Both the position numbers and the translations under genes were made by a program. From Symsagittifera roscoffensis (Eukaryota; Xenacoelomorpha; Acoela; Convolutidae), in contig NC_087065.1 of NCBI RefSeq assembly GCF_963678635.1, positions 67,857,374 to 67,921,373 of the forward strand: a stretch of 64,000 bases of DNA. Reading direction: 5' to 3'. Below are positions 10,441 to 20,723 of this stretch, in pieces. The notes beneath the pieces were generated by a model. The model had not been told where the DNA came from and did no database searches. It saw nothing but the letters and a program-made list of their open reading frames with translations. Position 1 is the stretch's first letter. Each line of letters begins with the position of its first letter.

Positions 10441-12073
10441 TTTTCCTAGCAACTGGTGGTGATTCATCTTGATCATACAGCTTTCTATTGCAATTGCTTT
10501 TTCAGTGGTACATTTGTGTACAAATTTTTTAAATTTACAGATATCACGTTTTCATTGAGCTCAAGGTTAAGGCTCTCTGAGATTTACCGCGCTTCTACTG
10601 AGTTGGTTTCGTTCTTTCGAGAACAATGGGACAAAAGAAGGGCAAAAACTGTTCATTTGTAATTAATACTGGTCAGTTTGGCTGCGAAAGGTCGAGTCAT
10701 AATAAGAAAAAAGAAATTTTTAATTGCAAAATGATAAGCAATAATGTGATGCAAGTGTAGGTTATTCAATTTTTGTCTAGTATAAAAAATATTTACAGAA
10801 TTTTAACGTTATAAAATTATTTGTGACTTAAAATAAAACTAATTTGTATCAACAATGTTTTTCCATATGTTGCCATAGAAAGATCTTTACTGAAAATAAA
10901 TAGAATAAAATTCTTAAATTCAATACTCATAATAATATAAGTTAAGCTGTTGTTGGTGAGGTTTGCATTTGTGCTTTCAAATTGGTTCCAAAATAAAACT
11001 GATTTTTTGAAGAAAAAAAAACAGTTTTAGACACAGTGACTGTCGATTCTTTCTTAGAATTATAGTTTTTAATTCTCTTGTTCTAATCAATAGTGCGCGT
11101 TTTGTTCTTAATTTTTACTATGCTGGTAGTAGAATAATAATTTTCCAATGGTGACAGAGTTTTTTTCAATTAAAAAATTTTGAAACTGGTAGTATTTTGT
11201 ATTTTTTTTTTAAGATCAGATTTTCCTCTGTGACATCAAGTCTTAATTGCCCAGTTTAGTTGATTTTCAAGTGATATTGTTATCCCTTGTTATTATACCG
11301 CTTAAGAGTACAGCTGGTTAAAGTTAATGGATTATCACCAGAGTGTTCTTTAATAGTAACCTGTTTTGGATTGTCAGCGGTTTTGTTATTGATTGTAACG
11401 TTTTGATTCCTCAGGCCATTTTTCCAATATTTCCAAGTTCACCTTGGAATGGGAGAATTTGCTCAAGAGTAACCCACAAATAATTTACTGGTGGTTTTTC
11501 TTCTATTTTTTTATCATTTGAAATAATACTGAATTCCGTATTGCTGCTTTTGTTGCTGAATTTTGTCTTAATGTTTTTTGCCAATAATCTTTAAGAGCCC
11601 ACGTTGGTTTGTCAGATGGTCTGGGTGATTTATTCGCATTGAGATTATTCATTCTTTTTTCACTCAACTTCACTTATAAACCAGAAAGAAAATTGATTTT
11701 TGCCATGTTTAATTGATCTAGTGTTTCCGTTGATTATTTCTTTAGCTTTTCTTTCTCAAAAAAAAAACAATTCAATCTGGAAAAACTGTAACCTAGTAAG
11801 TTCGCTTTTTTTTAAATTTTTTTTTATCGTTTCACTAAAAAAATTTTTCAGCAGTGCAAATTTATTGGATTATTTTTTTAGAGTTTCTAGTGTCATTTAA
11901 AATGCTTCATATCTGCCGCTCAGTTGCTTTTGGGCAAAATAATTTTGATATGAAATAACAGTCTTAAAATTTAACTTTTGATTTGTACTTACTACTTTTG
12001 GTGGCGCGCATGTTTTCAAGCAATTAACTGTTTGAATTGAAAACAATGAACAATTTGTTTTTTTTTGCCTCTA
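10441..12073. other. Duplicated AT-rich tail, no recognised coding sequence
   Basis: Present in both units of the segmental duplication (here and 18,071-19,715). Frames on both strands are short and interrupted, and the equivalent frames differ between copies by stops and length changes in poly-T tracts. It may be the 5' end of a retroelement, but I see no motif. Confidence 0.4.
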
Positions 12074-13840
12074 GAATTTTCTAATAAGCTGCAGCCAATA
12101 TGCAATTCATTGTAGAGAAAATAAAAAAGAATGATATTTTTGCCTTTCTGGATATCAAGGTATATGTGGACTCACGAAAACAGGTCATTTTGGTGTGGTT
12201 TTCCTATTTTCAAAGTCTGCGGCTCTTTGAAGATTTTAGAAATCTTTGAGAAAAAACAGACAAAAATATATACCCGAAAGAATGGTTCAATAAAATAATA
12301 TTTTACAACTTAACAAGATCAACAAAGATCAAACATTTTCCGTGTTTCCATAGGAAACAAAGAAAACAAAAACCGGTCGGAAGATTCACCCCTGACTTGA
12401 CGATACAAAATTGAGGCAACCCTTCACAAGTACTAGCTGCGAAAATGCGCTAGGTTTCCTAAGCGCAAAACAATTTTCCTAGAAAAAACTTGTTTGCCAT
12501 CTCCCAAAATTCCTTTAAGCCTTTAACTGAAATCCAAACTGGCGTATGAACTTACATGTATTGGATGTTACTCATTCATTGTTGGCCAAACAAAGCTGCA
12601 TTTTTCAAACATTTGTCAAGAAAAATAAAGGGTAGAAGCTTTGACTTGAATACTCAGATGTCTAGGGACATCCTAGAGAAATTAAAATTGGACTGTGACT
12701 AGAGTACAATTTCTCTCGATGTAAAAGTTTTTTACAGCAATGTCCCATTCATTGAAACTTTTGATCTAACCATGAGGATATTGTGTGAGCAAACCAATTC
12801 TCCTAAATCATCTCGCCAAAACTATGAAAAAAAATCGCTAAATTTTGAAAACGGTTCACTTGAGAACGGACAGAATGGCTTGTCGTATGTAGAAAAAGAC
12901 GGCATTTTTTTGGGTGCCTACTTTGCATAAACACTATGCGGCGAGTTATGGCTCAAAGATAACGATCGTGAATTAATGAAAGGGTTACCAATTTTGGAGC
13001 TGTAAAATTACGATAACGAAGTCCGCCCTGTTTGTCAGGAAGAGGTGACATATAGAACTAAAGGGGTAGAATGCAAAGCCCGCCTGAATTGGTAAATTTC
13101 AGGTTGTGTTACTGTATTGGGTTCTGAATTCTCGAACATTGCTGAAACAGTCTGGTATTGTACGACATGCTTGAATTAAAAGAAAACTGCCGGTCCTAGG
13201 TGAGGCTCTGAGTTTTTCTACAACTTCGTTGACAAGTTAAACGTATGAGTAAAAATCCTTAGGTTGTCGTTGAATTTTCTAACAAGCTGCAGCCAATTTG
13301 CAATTCACTGTAGAAAAAATAAAAGAGAATGGTATTTTTGACTTTCTGGATATCAAGGTATATGTGGACTCAAGAAAACAGGTCATTTTGGTGTGGTTTT
13401 CCTATTTTCAAAGTCTGCGGCTCTTTGAAGATTTTAGAAATCTTTGAGAAAAAACAGACAAAAATATATACCCGAAAGAATGGTTCAATAAAATAATATT
13501 TTACAACTTAACAAGATCAACAAAGATCAAACATTTTCCGTGTTTCCATAGGAAACAAAGAAAACAAAAACCGGTCGGAAGATTCACCCCTGACTTGACG
13601 ATACAAAATTGAGGCAACCCATCACAAGTACTAGCTGCGAAAATGCGCTAGGTTTCCTAAGCGCAAAACACTTTTCCTAGAAAAAACTTGTTTGCCATCT
13701 CCCAAAATTCCTTTAACCCTTTAACTGAAATCCAAACTGGCGTATGAACTTACATGTATTGGATGTTACTCATTCATTGTTGGCCAAACAAAGCTGCATT
13801 TTTCAAACATTTGTCAAGAAAAATAAAGGGTAGAAGCTTT
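12074..13840 (+). mobile_element. Chimeric Penelope-like unit (P2 motif A fused to P1 body)
   Basis: 12,074-12,769 matches the segment from P1's FTVE/FLD block to P2's motif A in the left unit (4,094-4,788). At the shared nonamer ccatgagga (12,770-12,778) the sequence switches to the P1 version (3,592 onward): it continues ggatattgtgtgag rather than ggagattgtatgag. It then repeats P1's motif B, the PHD-like finger (about 13,025-13,160) and the FTVE/FLD block. The switch inside homologous RT sequence is what unequal crossing-over between P1 and P2 would leave. Confidence 0.75.
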
Positions 13841-15230
13841 GACTTGAATACTCAGATGTCTAGGGACATCCTAGAGAAATCAAAATTGGACTGTGACTAG
13901 AGTACAATTTCTCTCGATGTAAACAGCAATGTCCCATTCATTGAAACTTTTGATCTAGCCATGAGGAGATTGTATGAGCGACCCAAACTTCCTGACATGT
14001 CTCAGAACTATGAAATTTGAATTTATGGAAAAAATCCTAAGTTTAGCTGGGCTTAAGGTCACTTTGAATGCAACGGTTTTTGGTATATACAAAGAAAGTT
14101 GTCTAGTAATGGGTGCTTATCTTGCAGTAATTCTAATCAATTTGTGGCTGAAAAATGATGATATTGAAATCTGCCATGGTTGTCAGGAAAAATTGACATA
14201 AATAACGAACGGGGTAGAAAGGAAAGCATGCTTGCATTTTTGAAGCTTAAATTGTGGTATTATATTGGAATCGAAAAACGTGAACAGTGGTTTTGTAGGC
14301 CATGCTTAAATAAACAGGAAACTGATCGGTCCGTGACAGGTCTGTAAGGTTTTCTAAAACATGGATGACATAAATAGACCTGCGAGTTATAATCCCTTTT
14401 CGAGGCTGCAACTGAGTTGCATCCGAACCAGCAAAATTTCCTAAGGGAGTTACATAAGAACAAAATTTGGCCTTCATGGATTTAAATGTAAGCTTCGACT
14501 CACAAAAACGGTCATATATTGGTAGTCCATGAAAACCACTGATAACCGCAACATTCCTAACATATCAGTACAACAGAAACGTAACAAACGGACTATCCAT
14601 GGGGCTTGTAGAAGTACCTCAACATGAGAAAAGTTCGACAACGCAATGTGAAGCAAAAGGAAACATTGGATTAAAACTCAAGATCCGAAAAGTTGGTGGG
14701 ACAACATAGTATCCGCTACTCTTAATAAAATAATTGAAGGCAAGGAAAATTCCGTAGTTCTGGAATCAATAAAGAGCAAAAGGAACTGTTTGAGAGTTTC
14801 AAACCTTATTTTGAAATTACAATATGAAGTAAGCCCCTCGCAACTACTAGCTGCTTGATTGCGCCAAATTTCCAGGTCGCAAAAAGTTTTCCACAGCAGA
14901 AAGTTAAAAACATGATTACCATATCTCAAAACTTCCTTTGCACGTGATCTGAAACTCAAAGGAATTTATAGGCTGACAGTTAGTCAATGCAACTCCACTT
15001 ATGTCGTACAAACCGTACGGGATCTAGCCACGACGATTTATGAACAACGAGTTTTCGCCAGTAGAACAACACATGCAAAAATGTTCTAGGAAAGTTGATA
15101 GAACTGCACAGTTGAAGTCGGATATTATGGACAAAACTATCAACACTCACAAACTTTTCACAGTAGAGGCTTTTCACAGTTTAGGAAAAGACAAAAATTA
15201 ACAGACGCGAAGAGTGCATGAGACGGGAAC
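13841..15230 (+). mobile_element. Penelope-like element P2, duplicated copy
   Basis: Near-identical to 4,641-6,060. It keeps motif B (VMGAYLAVILINLWL, about 14,105-14,150), CHGC, NMDDI, FMDLNV and the GIY-YIG remnant, with GIY at 14,961-14,969 and YVVQT shortly after. Small deletions occur in motif A (about 13,921, ten bases of the poly-T part) and near 14,820. Confidence 0.7.
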
Positions 15231-16158
15231 TAACATTAAAATTCTGGTCTAAATTCAACCATGGCTGAAATATGGCTCAAACAACTGACATGTCAGATTT
15301 AAAAAGAAAATAATGCCGAAATGAAAACTTATCACAGACAAGAAACAAAAACTAAAAATTGTTAGAAAATAAAGGAAGATGTTGTTAACTATTAAGTAAT
15401 TTTATATGTTAATAAAAATGTATAATTATGAGTAGTCGATGTTTTTTAATTGTATCATTTGGACATGATTTTCATTTTTGCTTGATTTTAGATTTTTTTG
15501 ATAATAATGTTAGATTTTTTATCCTGATGATGATAGTTAAAGCTAAAGTATTTAAAATAACGTTCGCGTTGACCAATTTTCTGGATTTTGGTCATGCAAC
15601 TACTGTTTACGGTTGATTCTCGTCGCTTATCAATAATCATAATAATAATAATCATAATAATCATAAAAATATTAATGGGATTTAGAGACTAAAATATCAA
15701 GGGTAAGTTTCAACCCGATAACAGTCGGAATCTAAGTCGGGAGAGTTTCGGCAATTTGAGCATCGACAGAGCATCTTCCAGGTGCACAAGTTGTCTGTGT
15801 CATAGACGTCAGTCGCACAGTTCTTGTACAGTCGAGTGAGGCGCTGTTTCAGACCAGCGGGCTGATGGAAGTTGACGACCGGGTCAATAAAGTTCGCTAA
15901 TCGTGAACACCTGTTCCAGAAGTTGTCTTCGCATTTGGTACACCGGTACTTCTTGACATGAAAGGCAACAGTAGTAGTACTCCTGGTAGTCGATGGAGCA
16001 GAGAAGCGTACATGTGAAGACCAGTCATAATCGTATTTTCCATTTAATATTGAAGAAAAGAGTAAGTGATCATGAAGTTCAATGTATAGACAAATAGGCA
16101 GAAGAGCGAGCTGAGCCAATCTTTGCTTATAGGGTAGAGGTGTAAAATTTAAAATCCA

Positions 16159-17376
16159 TTATGTTGCTTGCCGCTGCACTTGCTCAAGATTCTTTAGTTC
16201 AGAGCGATTAGCACAGTATACTGGCGAGCCAAATAGAAGGACTGGGATGATAAACCCACAATAAGCTTGAAGTTTAGTGAAGGAGGTACAAGAGTCAGAT
16301 GTGTTGCGCTTGATAAGAAGCAGACTTTTTGAAGCTTCGGAGACCCGAGAATTGGTGTGATGTGACCATGTCAGTGTGTCAGTAATGAAGACGCCGAGAT
16401 CGCGTTCTTTACTATCGTGATGAATGGTAAGATTACTGCAGTGTACGTCTCGAGCTTTGGAGACCCGAGAATTGGTGTGATGTGACCATGTCAGTGTGTC
16501 AGTGATGAAGACGCCGAGATCGCGTTCTTTACTTTCGTGATGAACGGTAAGATTACTGCAGTGTACGTCTCGAGGTGTACCAAGAAACCAAATGGTCTTG
16601 CTCTTGGTTGGATTAATTGACATGTAGTTATCAGCGCACCAACGAATGATAGTATTCGTATCATTTGACAGATCCGGAAATGACGTTGACCAGAGTTTGA
16701 TATTGTCTGCGAAGGCGGAATTAAGGCAGGTTAAGGAGGTAAGCAAATCGTTCAAAAAATTGAGAAACAATAAAGATCTAAGTATGGAGCCTTGGAGAAC
16801 ACCATTTGTGATAAGCAACGTCTGTGAAAGTTTCTCGCCAACTCTAACCTTTTGGCAACAACCAGTCAGGTAGCTTGTGACAAGGGAGAGTAGCTTTCCT
16901 TTTACACCGATTTGGTGGAGCTTGCGAATAAGTACAGAGTGTGATACACGATCGAAAGCTTTCTCAAAGTCCACGTACAACGTCAGTAATTCATTGACGC
17001 TCAAATCATCGTATTTATCATACAGATTGTCGAGGTACTGACGGAGCTGCAAAACAGCAGACCGATTTCGCAGGTATCCAGATTGATTCGATGAAAGCTT
17101 AGGTCTCACAAAATCGTAAAGCTTTTTGAATATTACACGCTCAAATATTTAACTGGCCGCAGGTAGCAGTGATATCGGTCGGTAACAGGAAACCAAGGAC
17201 TTGTTACCATCTTTGAAGATTGGAACAATCACAGATTCCTTCCAGACACTGGGGAAAATACCCTTGCTCATACATGTTTTGAAGAGAAGCAGCAGCGACG
17301 GTGATATGACAAGGTACAAATGTTTGAAAATGCAGTTTGGAAGATTGTCCGGGCCTGTAGAGACTGAGATTTTCAT
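16159..17376 (-). pseudogene. LINE reverse transcriptase relic, copy B, with mutated catalytic motif
   Basis: Same RT blocks as copy A (STGPDNLP, LYVDFEKAFDRVSH, GVLQGSI), but motif C reads AFADNIKLW: GAT to AAT at 16,702-16,707 changes the second catalytic aspartate to asparagine. A 120-bp in-frame tandem duplication repeats the RDLGVFITDTLTWSHHTNSR region. The frame ends at a TAA at 16,159, where copy A has TAT (Tyr). Confidence 0.85.
16335..16574. repeat. 120-bp tandem duplication within RT copy B
   Basis: 16,335-16,454 and 16,455-16,574 align at an exact 120-base offset with a handful of substitutions (for example agtaatgaag/agtgatgaag and actatcg/actttcg). The length is 40 codons, so the reading frame is preserved. 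Copy A has one unit only. Confidence 0.92.
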
Positions 17377-17403
17377 CTTCGCGCAGATATGCTCAATGGC
17401 TTC

Positions 17404-18070
17404 AAAAAGCTTATCGCAATCAAAACTTTCCTATGTGGAACTACTGCGGAAAACGGGGTGAACCACTATTTCGATCAAAATTTTCTTGCACTGAAGAGGG
17501 GAGCAATTTCTAAATATTAATTTTGAAATGGTACTTGTATCTGTTGCTTTCTGATAACATTCACAACTAATTTTCTTGTTTCTATCAATTTTAATCGGTA
17601 AATCCAAAAATGCCAGCTTTTCAGAAGTGTTCGGCGTCTCTATTAAGAACTGTTTCAGTATATCATGAACGTAACGGAAAAAAGTTCAACTTGCTGCACT
17701 GTTTTGTTTTTCTCCCTTATCGCAATGCAATTTTTACAGTTGATATACGGCTTCACCTATGTTTCGGTACTCATCATCCGCTATATCACCGCTTTTTACG
17801 TGATACGATTTCAAACACTTTTCACATTCAACATCTTTTGACCTGTACATGACTTTTTTTTTATTGCACTCGGGACATTTTCCATCAGATCTTTTTCGGG
17901 CATACACAGTTGAGGAATATCCCTCGTTAGTGCAGTTTAGTACTGCTTCAGCAAAAAATGAGCTAGAATTACAGCAAAAGATGCACCTATCGCGCAAGCA
18001 TTTTTTTGACCGTACCATGTTTCGTTGCACTTGAAATGGACTTGACTCACTGCCATGTTTAACAGTCTCT
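17404..18070 (-). mobile_element. Penelope-like fragment P3, duplicated copy (better preserved finger)
   Basis: Minus-strand frame 18,030-17,734 reads CLRDRCIFCC, then GKCPECNKKK, DVECEKCLKSYHVKSGDI and DDEYRNIGEAVYQL before a stop. The frame then continues through FFRYVHDIL and FLDLPIKI to about 17,420. Relative to a C4HC3 PHD finger, the first four cysteines and the histidine are present and the cysteine after His is Ser (HVKSGD). The last pair is incomplete. Confidence 0.65.
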
Positions 18071-19715
18071 TCGATATTTTCCTAGCAACTGGTGGTGGTT
18101 CATCTTGATCTTACAGCTTTCTATTGCAATTGCTTTTTCAGTGGTACATTTGTGTACAAATTTTTTAAATTTACAGATATCACGTTTTCATTGAGCTCAA
18201 GGTTAAGGCTCTCTGAGATTTACCGCGCTTCTACTGAGTTGGTTTCGTTCTTTTGAGAACAATGGGACAAAAGAAGGGCAAAAACTGTTCATTTGTAATT
18301 AATACTGGTCAGTTTGGCTGCGAAAGGTCGAGTCATAATAAGAAAAAAGAAAACTTTAATTGCAAAATGATAAGCAATAATGTGATGCAAGTGTAGGTTA
18401 TTCAATTTTTGTCTAGTATAAAAAATATTTACAGAACTTTAAAGTTACAAAATTATTTGTGACTTCAAATAAAACTAAATTGTGTCAACAATGTTTTTCC
18501 ATAGGTTGCCATAGAAAGATCTTTACTGAAAATCAATAGAATAAAATTCTTAAATTCAATACTCATAATAATATAAGTTAAGCTGTTGCTGGTGAGGTTT
18601 GCATTTTTGCTTTCAAATTGGTTCCAAAATAAAACTGATTTTTTGAAGAAAAAAAAACAGTTTTAGACACAGTGACTGTCGAATCTTTCTTGGAATTATA
18701 GTTTTTAATTCTCTTGTTCTAATCAATAGTGCGCGTTTTGTTCTTAGTTTTTACTATGCTGGTAGTAGAATAATAGTTTTCCAATGGTGACAGACTTTTT
18801 TTCAATTAAAAAATTTTGAAACTGGTAGTATTTTGTATTTTTATTTTAAGATCAGATTTTCTTCTGTGACATCAAGTCTTAATTGCCCAGCTTAGTTGAT
18901 TTTCAAGTGATATTGTTATCCCTTGTTATTATACCGCATAAGAGTACAGCTGGGTAAAGTTAATGGATTGTCACCAGAGTATTCTTTAATAGTAACCTGT
19001 TTTGGATTGTCAGCGGTTTTGTTATTGATTGTAACGTTTTGATTCCGCAGGCCATTTTTTCAATATTTCCAAGTTCACCTTGGAATGGGAGAATTTGCTC
19101 AAGAGTAACCCACAAATAATTTATTGGTGGTTTTTCTTCTATTTTTTTATCATTTGAAATAAAACTGAATTCCGTATTGCTGCTTTTGTTGCTGAATTTT
19201 GTCTTAATGTTTTTTGCCAATAATCTTTAAGAGCCCACGTTGGTTTGTCAGATGGTCTGGGTGATTTATTCGCATTGAGATTATTCATTCTTTTTTCACT
19301 CAACTTCACTTATAAACCAGAAAGAAAATTGATGTTTGCCATGTTTAATTGATCTAGTGTTTCCGTTGATTATTTCTTTAGCTTTTCTTTCTCAAAAAAA
19401 AAAACAATTCAATCTGGAAAAACTGTAATCTAGTAAGTTCGCTTTTTTTAAAAATTTTTTTTATCGTTTCACCAAAATAAATTTTCAGCAGTGCAAATTT
19501 ATTGGATGATTTTTTTTTAGAGTTTCTAGTGTGATTTAAAATGCTTCATATCTGCCGCTCAGTTGCTTTTGGGCAAAATAATTTTGATATGAAATAACAG
19601 TCTTAAAATTTAACTTTTGATTTGTACTTACTACTTTTGGTGGCGCGCATGTTTTCAAGCAATTAACTGTTTGAATTGAAAACAATGAACAATTTGTTTT
19701 TTTTTGCCTCTAGAA
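18071..19715. other. Duplicated AT-rich tail, right copy
   Basis: Equivalent of 10,441-12,073. An 86-codon minus-strand frame (18,960-19,220) is open here but broken in the left copy and has no recognised domain. Confidence 0.4.
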
Positions 19716-20179
19716 GGCTTACCACATTTTGCTTGTAGTAGCAGCAGCTTTGAAATGGGTTTCTGAATGTTTTGTTTTCTTGTTAATTTAACGTTTAAAC
19801 CGCATAGTGTTATAAATTAACTTCAATTCGGATACTAAAAGTGTATTGTAAAGATCAGTTTAAATTGGGTCGATGCAAATGAAAACTTTAGTTTATAGTC
19901 TTTTGAGTTTAAATCTATGAAAATATAATAAGTTAGCGTTTTTGAATGCATTGTATTGATTCATTGGCACCTTTTAAGCTATATGTTGTTACAAATTTCT
20001 CCAAAAATTATCTTTTTTCGGAGTTTTTTTTTGAAATGTTATAGTCTCACATAAGAATAATGTTTGAAATATATGAGTGTGCAAAACCAATTGATAAAGA
20101 AAGTTCTTCAATAGAATCTGTTTTGTTAGATTCATTTGGATTGTTTGAAATGTTTATTTGTGTTGATGGTTGTTTTGTT
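19716..20179. other. No gene seen
   Basis: Unique AT-rich sequence just right of the segmental duplication, containing poly-T tracts and no open frame of note. Confidence 0.4.
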
Positions 20180-20540
20180 TTCTTAATGAATTTAACTTAC
20201 CCAGATGCTGTTAGTTTTCTGATGGAGCAAGTTTAAGTTTGTGCGTAGTTTAGGATTCAATATCTTGGTAATGAGCTATATCACTCCACCGCCTTTTGCC
20301 TTTTCACTTACTACTCTTCAACTCCCATATCGGAAAGCGACAAAATAAATAATGTCTAGTGTCAATAATTTGTTGTCATTCGAGTCATGAAACCATGTCT
20401 CAGTGATTTCATAAATTAAGTTCACTCCACAAGTTTTGACTTGTTCTTTCAGACGAGATTTTTGTTTTATTAAACTCCTGTAATTTAGATGTAGAATTTT
20501 ATGCTGTTTTTGTAATTTCCCCAAGATCTGCAAGGAATCC
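20180..20540 (-). pseudogene. 5' fragment of a LINE AP endonuclease
   Basis: The minus-strand frame 20,533-20,318 reads KILHLNYRSLIKQK, then LIYEITETWFHDSNDN. These are the first strand (LHxNxRSL) and the catalytic ITETW block of APE-type endonucleases in CR1/L2/Jockey LINEs. After a frame break, a KGGGVI-like continuation follows towards 20,180. It does not belong to the LINE copies at 6.5-9.8 kb, which lack this part. Confidence 0.6.
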
Positions 20541-20723
20541 TTTGAGAAACTGTTTTTAAGTAGGTTTAAATTAGGTGTAAAAATGATCGTTGCTCAGCTC
20601 TTCCCCTGATGTCCCCAAGATCTGCTCCCCAAGATCTGCAAGGAATCCTTTGAGAAACTGTTTTTAAGTAGGTTTAAATTAGGTGTAAAAATGATCGTTG
20701 CTCAGCTCTTCCCCTGATGTCCC
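20519..20723. repeat. 108-bp tandem duplication
   Basis: The segment starting ccccaagatctgcaaggaa occurs at 20,519 and again at 20,627 with no substitution seen, both ending cttcccctgatgtccc. The second unit runs into the start of the RT element at 20,724. Confidence 0.9.

Larger units (their letters stand above)
4094..12073. repeat. Left unit of a ~8 kb tandem segmental duplication
   Basis: The sequence from 4,094 to 12,073 recurs at 12,074-19,715 with only a few percent of substitutions by eye. The duplication junction is visible. The unit end reads ctctagaaggctt at 19,708-19,720, and its start reads gttgaattttcta at 4,091-4,103. At 12,070 they are joined as tctagaattttct, sharing the three bases GAA. 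Differences between units are listed under the individual elements. Confidence 0.9.
15641..17403 (-). mobile_element. CR1/Jockey-type LINE, copy B (dead, 5' deleted)
   Basis: Duplicate of copy A lacking the ORF1 finger and all endonuclease sequence. The minus-strand junction joins RT sequence at 17,404 directly to the PLE P3 flank (plus strand ggcttca then aaaagcttatcgc). The 3' microsatellite at 15,630-15,670 is longer than in copy A (extra aat/cat units). The RT frame shares copy A's TAA (here 17,149-17,151). Confidence 0.8.
12074..19715. repeat. Right unit of the ~8 kb tandem segmental duplication
   Basis: Matches 4,094-12,073 with four visible changes. There is an extra ~1.19 kb PLE segment at about 12,770-13,958. 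About 1.24 kb of the LINE is missing (equivalent of 8,526-9,768). There is a 120-bp internal tandem duplication in the RT. The LINE tail is single rather than double. After 19,715 the sequence becomes unique. Confidence 0.9.

Noticed and set aside
18960-19220. 86-codon minus-strand frame
   Set aside because: The same position in the left unit (about 11,320-11,590) is not open, and no domain is recognisable.
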